The position numbers were made by a program, and so were the translations under genes. From Eustoma russellianum (Eukaryota; Streptophyta; Magnoliopsida; Gentianales; Gentianaceae): 64,000 nt of DNA. The notes below the pieces were generated by a model. The model was not told the origin of the DNA. It saw nothing but the letters and a program-made list of their open reading frames with translations, and searched no databases. This document shows positions 43,699 to 55,328 of the stretch, in pieces; the stretch's first letter is position 1, and each line of letters opens with the position of its first letter. Location of the stretch: NCBI GenBank assembly GCA_036186865.1, contig AP025057.1, forward strand, positions 26,701,258 to 26,765,257, given 5' to 3'.

Positions 43699-45161
43699 TG
43701 TTAGAGAAATTGAAATTGGGGCCAAGTTGCAAACTATGGTTAGCAACATACTTTGAGCTAAGTTATGATGAATTTCATTCATAATGAGTAGAAACTAATG
43801 GATCTTTAATTATCTATGCGATGAGTAGATAATTTTAGGCTTTTGAATCTCAATTTCGATAATGGGTGAATGAGAAATTAATGCTCAAAGTAAGGGAGAA
43901 AGTCAGCTCAGCTCGGCCCGTATCTGATGGGCTCAAGTTGCGGACTAAGCTACAGACCTGATGGGCTCAGGTTGCGGACTGAGCTGATGGGCTCAGGTTC
44001 TGGACTAGGTTACAGGCTGGGCTGCAAGCTGCAGACTGCGGGCCAGGTCCTATAGTAGCGGATCGGATCTTATCAACAGGGGTGGAGTTTGTTTGAGTTC
44101 AAACTTCAAAGTTGTTAAGATAGGCTAATATTAAAATTTTGAAAAGTTGTTAGAGCTTTAACCGGCCAAACTGACATAAATTTGTGATACACAGATGGCT
44201 CAGATTGAACAGTTATTTAATCTGATGGCTGAGGGCAGACATGGTACTGTTATATGATCTAAGGGTCAAGGCCAAGAAGGTATCTGATCTTACTGCTGTG
44301 GTTGAACTAGTTGTAACAGACTGACCTCAGAATTTCCCTATAAATAGTGGCCTAGGTGAACTCTGTGGTCACACAAGCTCAGAAATTCAGTTCTTCTCCT
44401 TTCTCTACAATCTCCTTCTGCATAATCACTCTCCCTCATACACTCTGCATTTTCAAGTAATCCGAGAAGTTCAGTGCAGCTTACAGGTTCGTAGAGTTTA
44501 TACGTTGTAGTGCCGCTCGTCTTAACTGAATTTCATTATATTCTGGGAGACGATTGGTCCATCAGGTTGGGCACAGTATACCGGAGCAATACGTCTTAAA
44601 GACAGAGTTCCGGACTCACCTCGGATCTCTGCTCAGCGATCTGTTGAGGTTATTGTTGTGCTGAGCTCTGCTGATCGAAGGATAGCGCATCATTGTTGTT
44701 GTACAATGTTGCTGAGCTGAGCTCTGCTGTGTGCTAAGCTCTGCTGTTTGGCTGAGAACGTTTGTTGTTCTGCACCACTCCCGTGTTGAGCTCTGCTCTG
44801 TGTTGAGCTCTGTTGAAGCGGCTGAAAGCACAACTGTTGTGGTCGTGCTGAGGTACCGAGGTCGGCAGGTCGGTCATCAGGCGAGAATGCAAATACAATT
44901 GCGCTGACTGGACTGATCTGATATGTCTGATCGATCTGACTTGAGTTCAGCTCGGCTGGAAGGCTGATAGCACATAACTACTGTTCTGAAGTGCTATTCA
45001 GTTCAGGTCTGCAGGTCATCTGACTGGTCAGAACGCAAACACAATTTTGCGCTATTTGAATTGTCTCAACTTAACGGATCGATCCAACTGGCCACTGCTT
45101 TATTTCACAAACAGACTGTACAGAAGTCAATCTTGCCTTACTTAGAATTTTTTTCCCAACA
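43699..45161 (+). repeat. Outer copia right LTR
   Basis: It is 1463 bp versus about 1450 bp for the rejoined left LTR, with visible substitutions throughout. It ends TTCCCAACA. Confidence 0.87.
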
Positions 45162-45166
45162 GCAGT

Positions 45167-47236
45167 TTCCTATGCCGGTACACCCATAGAGCATCACATA
45201 TGGAAGTAATCCTTTCACTCCAAACTTATCATTAAACCAAACATGCAGCAGTGGATAATGACTGAGACAAGCACATGGGCTTGTTGAACTGAAAAGTGGA
45301 GATAAGTTGTAAAGATCACAATACCAGATTTTCTTCCTACAGCGTGATATAAAAATAACAGCCACCCATTAAAGAATAATGGGCTACCTGCATGCATTAG
45401 CTCATAGATAAACGGTCGGACTCAGAGATCATAATCTTTTGCTGTCGGCTCTAACTGCGGTGACCGTCATTTTTGTCTGAAAATCAGAGGACACGACATA
45501 ATCCCATGAAGCTCCCGACTGTTGGAACAAACTTGGACCTGAGATTCTGAGACACGACACATTAAATTCCTTCCCTAAAAACGATCATGTTCTTGCCAAA
45601 CAAAACAATTTCTGAGGAGTATGTATCTTTGCTGTTAAAAATCCCACCCCACATGGTGGATGTGTATCCTGGCCCATACCTAGTTGCTCTTTGTGAGGAC
45701 TGTCAATTAGGCTGGGGATTTTCTTTCATTTAGTTGGTAGAATTGTTTAATCAGATTTCGATTATTATGTTACAAAAATATACATGATTAAACGGTTGAA
45801 AGCTGATCTTCATTAAAAGAAATACCTCTCAATCTATTGTAGCTTAGTTAGATAAAGTGAAATAAATAGTCAGAGTTTGTACTTTGATTTTTTTTTGTAC
45901 TTAAAATAAGTTAAACTAAGATTTTATAAAAACATGACAAATTTCGAGTCGCTATGGTTTGATTGATCATAAGCGTTAAGAATTCTATACTTAACAATAA
46001 AGCAAATGGACTAAGTTACGGATCGAACTGTTGATATATGTCATCATGCTTATAATTAATATATTTTTGTCTGCGTACTCGGCATAATTTCTGTATACTT
46101 GTTAACCACCTTTTAGTAAAAACTATCATACGTTAAAAGTAACAATTTGTATTTCTTGTAGTCTCTAAATTCAATTGATTGATAGTCTTTAAAGTAGCCA
46201 GATGAAATAGAGATGACAAAGTAACCAATCAAATTTAGAGATGAAATAGCAACAATAATCATGTGTTCAAATATATAGTATCCTAACTTTTACCTTGTTA
46301 CTGTTGGCATGTTTTTGTTTTGTGTATAACTATTTGTCAATATTTTATTAATACACGTACACACATAATGCAAAAGTTAGATGCATAAATGTTAGCGCAT
46401 ATCTCAGTAGACAGTCGAGTTGAGACATTCTAACTAGAAGGATATATGTATAAACTCTGCTTGCAACTAAAACATGTAACATACTCCTAGCCTACTGGAC
46501 CTAGTTGGAATTCCTTGTGGTAAATATCTTTATAAAGCTGTAATTAGCATCAATGCCATCACAAAGATTGGATTCTCATACATTCAACCAGTATTTTACT
46601 GAAGACACAAAGAAATTAAGCACAGTCATGCTTCATGGTTATGGAATTCCGGTAGTTCTTTACTTTGTAGTATAAGTTTCAGAAGAAAAATAAATTTGCA
46701 ATATAGAGAATTCTTCAGAGCAGTGACGGTGAGTGAAGAGCATAGCCAATAGTTCTGCAGCTTCTGCACCTGGATTAATATGTGTTGGAAATGATTCTCA
46801 GCTGGTGAGGGTGGTGGTCATGCTGGCGTTTGTCGGGTTATTTATTTTATGCAAAATTTTAACTTTACTTTAAAAAAATTATGGTGTATGGAAAAAAGAG
46901 ATGTACATGTTGCTAGTAACTATCGAGTAATTAGTAGTAGTATATAGTTTTGTAGAAGGAAACACCACAATTTTCAATCATCAAATTATTTCCTTGATTT
47001 AAAATCAAACTACAATAATTAAAATAACACCATGTGGAACTGCTGATATATGTTCCTAAAGCAAGTAGTGTACTTGTTTTATGAATACTTTAAAACTTAT
47101 CTAAAGAATTACTGAGTAAAAGTCAAAGATAGTCAATCGGGCTTTTCATTTTTCTTTTTCCAGTGCATTGAGTGGGAATCCACATCGAGTGCATTTTGGG
47201 GTTTTGAGTTTTGTAATTTTAGTACGTTTTGTGTTG
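45167..47236. other. Unassigned AT-rich region
   Basis: About 2 kb with no recognised gene or element. A minus-strand reading of 45170-45400 keeps open frames and may be an exon remnant, but no domain is recognised. Confidence 0.4.
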
Positions 47237-48413
47237 GGTATGAAATGTTTTGATGATGTGAAAAGATATTTTGAAAGAGTTAAAAAGGAAATTCATACTT
47301 GAAATTTGAAACCAAATGAGAAAAACACACTGTGAGACATCGATCTCTTACATAGATCGATCGATGTATGCATCATTCTCTCAAGGAGAGACATCGATCG
47401 ATCTATGTTGGAAAGGTTCAAGGTTGGAACCTTACTGTCCAACATCGACCTCTCAAACTGAAAGACATCGGTTGACCGATGTGACATCAGTCTATAAGAG
47501 AGAGACATCGATCGATCGATGTAGATGAGGTTCAAAGTTGGAACCTTACTGGAGGACATCGATCTCTCTACATTGGGACATCGATCGATCGATGTATGAC
47601 AGGTTCAAAACTGGAACCTCACTGGAGGACATCGATCTTTCAATGCACGTACATCGATCGATCGATGTCATCCAGAATTTAAATTTTTATGACCGTTGGA
47701 ACAACATCCAAGGGAGATTCATCATGTTTTGTCTTTTCAATATTGCTCAAATTTCTTGTGGACTTTTTCCTAACATTAAACATGATTCATTGACTATTAT
47801 ATCCATGCCTAAGATTCTCTAGGGTGTTTTGGAGGATCAAATCAATCCATACAGTAGCTAAAGGCTATTTTCAAATTATCAAGATTTGAGATTGACTTAA
47901 AGACTTGGGGGAGGCTCCAAAAACGTGTCTCGGATAAGACATTCATACACTTCCATACTCTTCAAGCTTCATAATTTATTGTCGTAAATTTCTCTCATTT
48001 GTGTAAAAGTGCTTAAAGCTTGTTAAGCTCTTATTTGTTCTTCATTGTTGTAAATTGAGAGATTGTAAGTCTAACACAAGAGGAACCATAAATATTTGAT
48101 CGCTTGCTTGTGTCTAGACTAGTGAGAAAGTGCAAGCCCCACTACTTTCTAAAACCCACAGTGAGAAAGTTCTTTGAGAGAACTTTGTTAAAGTTGTAAG
48201 GTAGCAAGAATTTGTTCTTGCTTAGAGCTGAAGTTGTTATAGTTACACAAAAGTTGTTTTGTGCAAGAAGTTGTTCTTATGGTTGCTTACACTAAGTTGT
48301 TAGTGTAAGTATTGCTTTGGTTGTTCTTGTTAAAAATAATAAGCAGAGTAGTTGAAAATTCACTTTGGAGACAAAGTGGTAGTGGAGTAGAATCACTTAT
48401 GATTCGAACCACT
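47237..48413 (-). repeat. SIRE-type LTR arm, inverted relative to 48556-49790
   Basis: Read as reverse complement it aligns with 48556-49790 (GTTTTGATGATG near one end, GAATCATAAGTGATTCTACT near the other) at roughly 80-85 percent by eye. It includes a palindrome array (47337-47668). It meets the start of the next LTR exactly at 48413/48414. It is probably a truncated LTR of a related copy in the opposite orientation. Confidence 0.75.
47337..47668. repeat. Palindrome array with 73-bp period
   Basis: Full sites (ACATCGATCGATCGATGT and close variants) start at 47350, 47391, 47465, 47505, 47578 and 47651, the last three exactly 73 bp apart. Half-sites ACATCGATCTCTC-like lie at 47337, 47442, 47555 and 47629. 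Between them are second hairpins such as GGTTCAAAGTTGGAACC and AGGTTCAAAACTGGAACCT. Confidence 0.92.
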
Positions 48414-49962
48414 TGTTAGGTCTGAAATACACTCTAGAGGGGGTGGATAGAGTGTTGGGCAATTTTGAGGAATTTTCTTTTGTGGCTCAACTATAATGGA
48501 ATTCAAAATCAAAGCAATAATGGGAAATGAGAAGCAATGAATGTGTACACCAGATATAGAGTGGTTCGAATCGTAAATGATTCTACTCCACTACCACTTT
48601 GCTTCCAAAGTGGATTTTCAACAACTACTCTTCTAATTAAAGTTAATAAGAACAACCACAGCAACATTTACACTAACACCTTAGTGTAAGCAAGAACAAC
48701 AGCAACTTCTTGCACAAAATACATTTGTGCAACTACAGCAACTACAGCTCTAGCAAGAACAACTTCTTGCTACCTCACAACTTCAACAAAGTTCCCACGA
48801 GAACTTTCTCACAGTGGGTTAAAGGAAATAGTAAGGTTCACACTTTCTCACTAGTCTAAACACAAGCAAGAGATCAAATATTTATGGTTCCTCTAGTGCT
48901 AGACTCTATCTCTCAATATACAACAATGAAGATCAAGAAAGGCTTAACAAGATTTAAGCACTTTTACAAATACGAGAGAAGTATACTACAACGAATGATG
49001 AAGCTTGATGATGGTGAAAGTGTGTATTTGCCTCATTCAAACCTCTTCCTTTTATAGATGAAGTTCACCATGTTTTTGAAGCCTCCACAATGTCATCAAC
49101 TACACCAAATGACAAGATAATGTCCAAATAGTCTTTAGCCACCCTACGAAGTGATTTAATCCTTAATAGCCAACCTATGATTGCTTAGACATGGATATAA
49201 TAATCAAGGAAGCATGTAGTATGTTGGAGTAAAGTCTACAAGAAATTTGAGCAAGATTGGATAGAGAAAATACCATGAATCTCCCTTGGATTTTGTTTCA
49301 ACATTCAAAAACATTTTGAATTCTGGGGGACATCGATCGATCTATGTGCCTGGGGGAGAGATCGATGTCCTCTAGAAACTTTGCAGTTTTTGAAACTGCT
49401 GGACATCGATCGATCGAAGCCCCCCTGGAGAGACTGATGTCACTTTGATCGATCGATGTCTCCTGGACTGAGAGATCGATATTGGACTAACATCGATCGA
49501 TCGAAGTCTCTCTGGGGGGAGAGACTGAAGTGACATCGATCAATCGATGTCCCCATGTTGAGAGATCGATGTTGGACAGAAAGGTTTCTGCCTGACATCA
49601 ATCGATCGAAGTCAGAGACTGAAGTGACATCGATCGGTCAATGTCCCGAGTCTGAGAGATCGATGTTGGACAGTGAGTTCCAATCTCAACCATTTTTGAC
49701 ATAGTGTAATTTTCTCATTTTACATCGATTCTCAAGTATACATTATTTAAAACATCTTTTCATCATCAAAACACTTTATATCTTAACACCACTCTATATC
49801 CGGGGTACTTATTCATTGCCTTTCATCTCCCTTTCGTTACGTTGATTTTGAATTTCATTTGAGTTAGAGATAACCAAAAACAAGAAAATTTTGCAAAATC
49901 ACCCAAAACGCTATTCACCCTCTTCTAGAGTGATTGTCACTTGATTGCTCGGCCAATTTTCA
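48414..49962 (+). repeat. SIRE-type 5' LTR
   Basis: It starts TGTTAGGTCTGAAATACACT and ends near TTTTCACA before a degenerate primer site. Its first about 150 bp (CACTCTAGAGGGGGTGGATAG) are the reverse complement of its last about 150 bp (CTATTCACCCTCTTCTAGAG), so the LTR ends are mutually inverted, a feature of SIRE LTRs. It carries a palindrome array at 49330-49672. The related gag follows on the plus strand. Confidence 0.75.
49330..49672. repeat. Palindrome array in SIRE-type LTR
   Basis: Full or near-full sites start at 49330, 49403 (73 bp apart), 49442, 49490, 49533, 49595 and 49627. GAGAGATCGATGT half-sites lie at about 49357, 49471, 49562 and 49655. Hairpin spacers with other stems occur: GCAGTTTTTGAAACTGC at 49383 and CAGAAAGGTTTCTG at 49577. 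Confidence 0.9.
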
Positions 49963-49989
49963 CAAGTAGCAAAGTTAAGGATCGTGACA

Positions 49990-51082
49990 ATAACAACCTC
50001 TTCATCCTACATTTCAACTTCCAAGCCAACTGCACTATTCTCAGCCTCAAACATTAAACCACCTATATTTGATGTCCAAAATTATTCTTTGTGGAAGTTT
50101 CGAATGATAAATCATCTGAAAGGCTGCATATTTGATATATGGAGAGCTGTTTCCAAAGGAGTTGAAGTTCCTATGATCACCAACTCAAAAGGAGAGTCAA
50201 TGTTCAAAGATGAGGATGACCACACAGGTGAAGAAAAGATAAACTTCACCATAAACGGAAAAGCATTCGATATTCTTTCAAGTGCTCTAACCACCACTGA
50301 GCTCATAAGACTTCAAGGTCTTGAAATAGCTCATGAAGCATGGAAAAGACTAGAAATGATACATGAAGGGACTGAGCAAGTAAGAATGGTCAAAAGACTT
50401 ATGCTCATGAAGGAGTATGAAATGTTCGAGATGAAGAGTGGTGAAAAGATTGAGGAGACAATCGACCGATTCACTCGAATATGAATCAACTCTCTATGGT
50501 TGACAAGAAAATCTCTAATGAAGATTTTTTCTCAAAACTCCTCAATTCTTTGCCAAGAGAACAGACACCCAAAGTCACCTTCATCACTGAATCCAAAAAT
50601 CTCAAGACTCTTACCTTTGATGAGCTATCTGGAAATCTTCTTACTCATGAAATTCTTATTGATGAGAAAAATAGGATGAATCCTATCAATCCCACCAAGC
50701 ATCACATAGAGAATTGGTGGTAGAGTCCAATGAATCAAATGAGGGAGTTGCTCTTCTAGTTAGGAAATTTAGAAAAATGGCTACAAGAAATAAGGCTCAA
50801 GCAAGAAAGTTTTTCAAGAGACCACCCAAGGATAAAGAAGCAAGTGAAAATTGTTACAGATGTGGTCAACCCAGTCATTTCATTGCCGATTGTCATGTCA
50901 ACGAGCTGCAAAAGCAAGAAAAGGAAGCTTTTCCGCAAAAGAAGAAAGCTCTAAATGTGAAAGTAACCACATGGGATGACCTTTTCGAATCTGAAGGAGA
51001 AGAAAGTGAAGACAAAGATGTTGGACTCATTGCAATAGTTGAAAACCCAAAGGTACAACATACTTGTCTCATGGCAAGATGA
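49990..51082 (+). pseudogene. SIRE-type gag
   Basis: UBN2-type capsid: KPPIFDVQNYSLWKFRMINHL, FDILSSALTTTELIRLQGL, AHEAWKRLEMIHEGTEQV. A TGA at 50482 splits it. The second part has NSLPREQTPKVTFITES and LTHEILIDEKNRM. The knuckle CYRCGQPSHFIADC (third frame) has Ser where Gly is usual but all C/C/H/C ligands. The start Met is eroded. A second CCHC (CFHCNKVGHVKSAC) is readable near 51545. Confidence 0.85.
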
Positions 51083-51737
51083 CCTTGAGGTAAACTATAA
51101 CTCTTCTAATTTACAAGATGAGATAAGGGATTTGCAATGTGATTTTGAAAAAATGAAATTAAAATATAAACACATAAAGAAAGAATTTAAAAAGTGCATA
51201 TTAAAAAATAAGAGCTTCCATGATAAGAATATTTTGATCTACCAAGAACATGACGTCATACTTACCATGCACAATACTGTGGCTTTAGAAAATATGGAGA
51301 TTAGGAAAAAATATGATAAATTAAGAATAGAATTATAAAACTAACTGATGGTAAAATTAATTTAGCAAATTGTTTTGAAACCAAAGGATAGGAAAGGATA
51401 AATCCAATTTAGCATTTAATTCATCATATTCTTCTATTGAGCCCAAGTTATTAAAGAAAAAAGCCAAATAATAAAAGAACTCAAGATGGCTCATCATCTC
51501 ACAAAAGCAAAAATACCCAAATAAAACATGAGCCCACTTGTTTTCATTGTAACAAAGTAGGACATGTAAAGAGTGCATGTAGAGCTAGATTTGGTAGCAT
51601 GTATGTCTTGAAGCCTAAGGGTCGACAATCTAACCCTAAAAGACTTAACCATCAAAGGATACCAATGTATAAATCTCTTGGTTTTGTAGACTCTCAAGAT
51701 AAATAGATTAGCTAAAGAAGAAGGAACTAAATAGTTT

Positions 51738-53204
51738 ATGGACAGCGGATGTTCCGCGCACATGACTGGAGACAAGACTTTGTTCACCAAGCTCAAGCTC
51801 CAAGATGGTGGAACGGTGCATCTTGGAAATAGGAGAGCCAAAATCCTTGGACATGGAGAAATTGGTAACTCTTCTTTCAATATTAATAATGTAATATATG
51901 TAGAAGTGCTTAAGTATAATTTGATAAGTGTTAGCCAACTATATGATGCTGATTTTCAAATTGAATTTGTGAAAAGAAAATACATAGTGAAAAAGAATGA
52001 TCAAATCGTTTTTGAGGCTATAAGGAAAAATGATGTTAATAAATTTAGCACACATGATTTGATATCACAAAAAGTTTCATGTCTAGTTGCCAAAAATGAT
52101 TTGACACAATTATGGCATAGACGACTTGGACATATTAGTTTCCAAAATTTCAAAGTGATTTGCAAAAATGAAAAGGTCCAAGGTCTTCCAAAATTGAATC
52201 TCGAAAATCATGGCTTATGTGACACTTGTCAAGAGGCAAAACTTATTAAAGCAAGTTTCAAGTCTAAAAGTGAAATCTCCACCACCAAACCTCTACACTT
52301 GCTTCATATGTATTTGCATGGGGATATTTGTACGGTAAGTTTATGTGGAAAACATTACACTTTTGTAGTGGTAAATGACTTCTCTAGGTACACTTGGGTC
52401 ATGTTCTTAGCTAAAAAGAATGATGCATGGCAAGAGTTTATAAAACTTTGTAGGAGATTAAAAACAAAAAAAAAGACATCATTAAGGAAATTAGAAATGA
52501 TAAAGATAGTGAGTTTGATGGTGATTTCAAAGAATTTTGTGTATCCAAGGGGCATGGACACAATTTCTCAGCTTCTAAAACTCCTCAACAAAATGGTGTT
52601 GCAGAAAGAAAGAATAGAACACTTCAAGAAATGAGTAGAGCCATGCTAAATGAATTTGAGCTACCTAAGTATTTTTGGGCTGAAGCGGTGAACACCACTT
52701 GTCATTCAATAAATAGAATTTATTTAATACCATATCTCAAAAAAAAAAGACTCCTTATGAGCATTGGAAGGAAGTGTACCCAACATTGGCTATTTTAAGG
52801 TAATTGGTTTTAAGTGCTTTATATTTAACATCAAAGATAACTTGGATAAACTCGATTTCAAAGAGAACGAAGGAATCTTTATGATTTATGCTCAAAATAG
52901 CAAGGCATTTAGGATATATAATAAAAGGAATATGAAAGTTGAAGAATCAATTCATGTTAAGTTTAGTGAACTCCTTGATGATGGACCATACATAAATGAT
53001 GATGATGAAGAAGAAAGAATCGAAGTAAGTCATATAGAAAAGTTTGAGAATCCAAAAGGAAATATTGTTATTGACCTTCGGATTGATCCACTTGAAAATG
53101 TATGTAAGGTAGGAAAAGAAGAAGAAGTGAGAGGAGACACTTCAAATTTACCGGATTCATATAAATATAAGAAAGATCACCCAAAAGAGTTAATATTAAG
53201 ATAA
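51738..53204 (+). pseudogene. SIRE-type protease and integrase
   Basis: The protease box FMDSGCSAHMTGD is intact. A GAG-pre-integrase zinc region follows (LWHRRLGHISFQNF, CDTCQEAKLIK). The first core Asp is lost (HMYLHGD where LLHIDLFG is usual). VVVNDFSRYTWVMFL keeps a later part. The frame is interrupted near 52634. 52764-53204 holds the integrase C-terminal and linker region. Confidence 0.83.
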
Positions 53205-53379
53205 ACAAGTCAACACATATTAACTAGAAAAAAATTTAATGAAAATGCTTTTATTTCACAAGTTGAGCCTAAGAATATGAAGGATGCTATAAATGATTAA
53301 GATTGTGTATTAGACATGCAATAAGAACTAAATCAATTTGAAAGATGTGATGTTTGGGAATAAGTGCCTAAACCTAGTG

Positions 53380-54396
53380 ATCATCCTATAATTGGCACTA
53401 AATGGATATTTAGACAAAATGGATGATAAAGGAAACGCGACTAGAAACAAAGATAGGTTAGTAGCTCGAGGATATAGACAAGAAGAAGGTATACACTATG
53501 ATGAGACTTTTGCCCCGTAACTAGACTATAAGCCATTATGGTGCTACTAGCATACGCATGTTATAAAAGTTTCAAGCTATATCAAATGGATGTGAAATCC
53601 ATCTTCTTGAATGGAATAATTAAAGAAGAAGTGTATGTAGCTCAACCACAGACGTTTGAAAATCATGATTATCCAAATCATGTATTCAAACTCAAAGAGG
53701 CCCTTTATGGACTTAAACAAACTCCTAGGGCATGGTATGAGAGATTAATTAACTTTCTCCTTGAAAATGGTTTTTCAAGAGGCAAAGTTGACACTAATCT
53801 CTTTATTAAAGAACAAGGAAATAACCAATTACTTGTTCAAATCTATGTTGATGATATCATATTTGGTGCCACTAATGATTCTCTTTGTGGAAGGTGAATT
53901 GGAAATGAGCACAATGGGTGAACTCAATTACTTCCTTGAACTTCAAATCAAGCAAAATCAAGATGGGGTATACATATCCCAAACGAAGTACACCAAGGAT
54001 CTCAGCAAGAAATACAAGTTTGAGGATGGAAGGAGTGTGAGCACACTAATGAGCACAAGTACAAAGCTAAAAAAGATGAAAAAGGAAAGCGGTTGAGGTA
54101 ACCAAATGTAGAGGTATGATTAGTAGTCTACTTTATTTAACCGATAGTATACTGGATATTTTTCATGCCGTGTGTTTATATGTTAGATTTCAAAGTATGC
54201 ATAAAGAATCTCATCTAGTTGCCATAAAACGTATTTTTGGGTATTTGAAAGGTACTTTGAACTTTGGGCTATTTATCCCAAAAATGGATGTTTTGACCTA
54301 AGAGGGCATAGTGACTCCAACTATGGCAGAAACCTAGTCGATAGAAAAAACACCTCCGAGACATGTTAATTCTTTGGAGATTACTTAGCTTCTTAC
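53380..54396 (+). pseudogene. SIRE-type RT and partial RNase H
   Basis: KLYQMDVKSIFLNGIIKEEV, LKEALYGLKQTPRAWYERL, the catalytic YVDDIIFGAT, MGELNYFLELQIK, then LLYLTDSILDIFHAVCL, AIKRIFGYLKGTLN. It ends abruptly inside RNase H at about 54396. Confidence 0.85.
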
Positions 54397-55328
54397 ACAA
54401 TTACATCATGCACCTACTTGCTTCTTTTGTAACAAAAAGTGTCATGTGGTAAGTACTTGTAGAGCTAAGAAAAGCTCTAAGTATTATTAGAGGGCTAAAG
54501 GCACGAGAACTAAACAAAATGGACCTAACAACAAAAAAGTACCTATGGATAGAAATTTGTCTTTTGTACGAGTTTATAATCCATTGAGATGGAAAAGTGG
54601 AAGAAATCAAATGGCTGATGAATTTGAAATGTTCAATCCATATAGCCAAAAAATGTCAGTTTCCTACCAAGACCAAGGTCAAAGATGGTGTGGAATCCCA
54701 TTTTGGCTATGGGAGAGGCTAGACCCTTGAAGTTAGAAAAGTTAGTAAACTTTTTAATTATTATTTAGTCCCATAATATGTATAGAAGGGACATGAGCTA
54801 AAATTTCATATGTTTTCTGTATAGGGTGATAATAATACTCAAACATTTTTTTAAAAATGATACGATATTAGCAAAAAAAGATTATGTTTTGATGTCTTTG
54901 AGATGTTTGAAAAGAAAACAAATGTTTAGCTTACAAAGTTTTATCGTCAAAATTCATATGCCAAGTTTTTTTTTTGGAATTTGTCTATCTCATGTAATAG
55001 ATGACTTAAATATGTTGGCTACAAAGTTTCTAGGAATTTTTTAAACTACCAACTCATCAATACATTTACGAACCATAATGGCATATGTGATACTTATCAG
55101 ATATCTAAAGCACTGATAAGTAAAGATTTAAGCTTTGTGTTAGAAGCGTATTCTCAAGACTCTATAAATGCTTATTTCCTTTTGATAGAAACATTATGCA
55201 CACTTTTGGTATTAAACGATTTCCGTGCAACTTGATTAACTTATGTGGCTTACTTGAGCAATTTGAAACTAGTTGATTCCATTTTATTAACATGGACATG
55301 TTTCTTGCCAGTAATTATAATACATGAT
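54397..55328 (+). pseudogene. Second SIRE fragment: knuckle to pre-integrase
   Basis: A second-type CCHC segment CFFCNKKCHVVSTC followed by a linker similar to 51590-51660 appears again after RNase H, so this is a separate copy joined here. Weak protease/pre-integrase parts follow (NHNGICDTYQ-like near 55070). It stops at the next LTR. Confidence 0.6.

Larger units (their letters stand above)
27174..45161 (+). mobile_element. Outer Ty1-copia element, split by nested SIRE
   Basis: The left LTR is split (27174-27472 plus 37970-39120), the internal region is 39121-43698 and the right LTR is 43699-45161. Flanks GTAGT (27169-27173) and GCAGT (45162-45166) differ by one transition and fit an aged 5-bp TSD. 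LTRs are clearly diverged and the coding region is full of stops, so this is the older layer. Order is gag, protease, integrase, RT, RNase H on the plus strand. The Gag and protease style suggests a Tork/Ikeros-like lineage, which is tentative. Confidence 0.87.

Noticed and set aside
45138..45397. Cysteine-rich minus-strand ORFs as a host gene
   Set aside because: One overlaps the LTR end and no domain is recognised. It is kept only as a possible exon remnant.
47293..47822. Repeat proteins rich in IDRSM/SIDRS
   Set aside because: They are translations of the palindrome array and are not conserved as frames.
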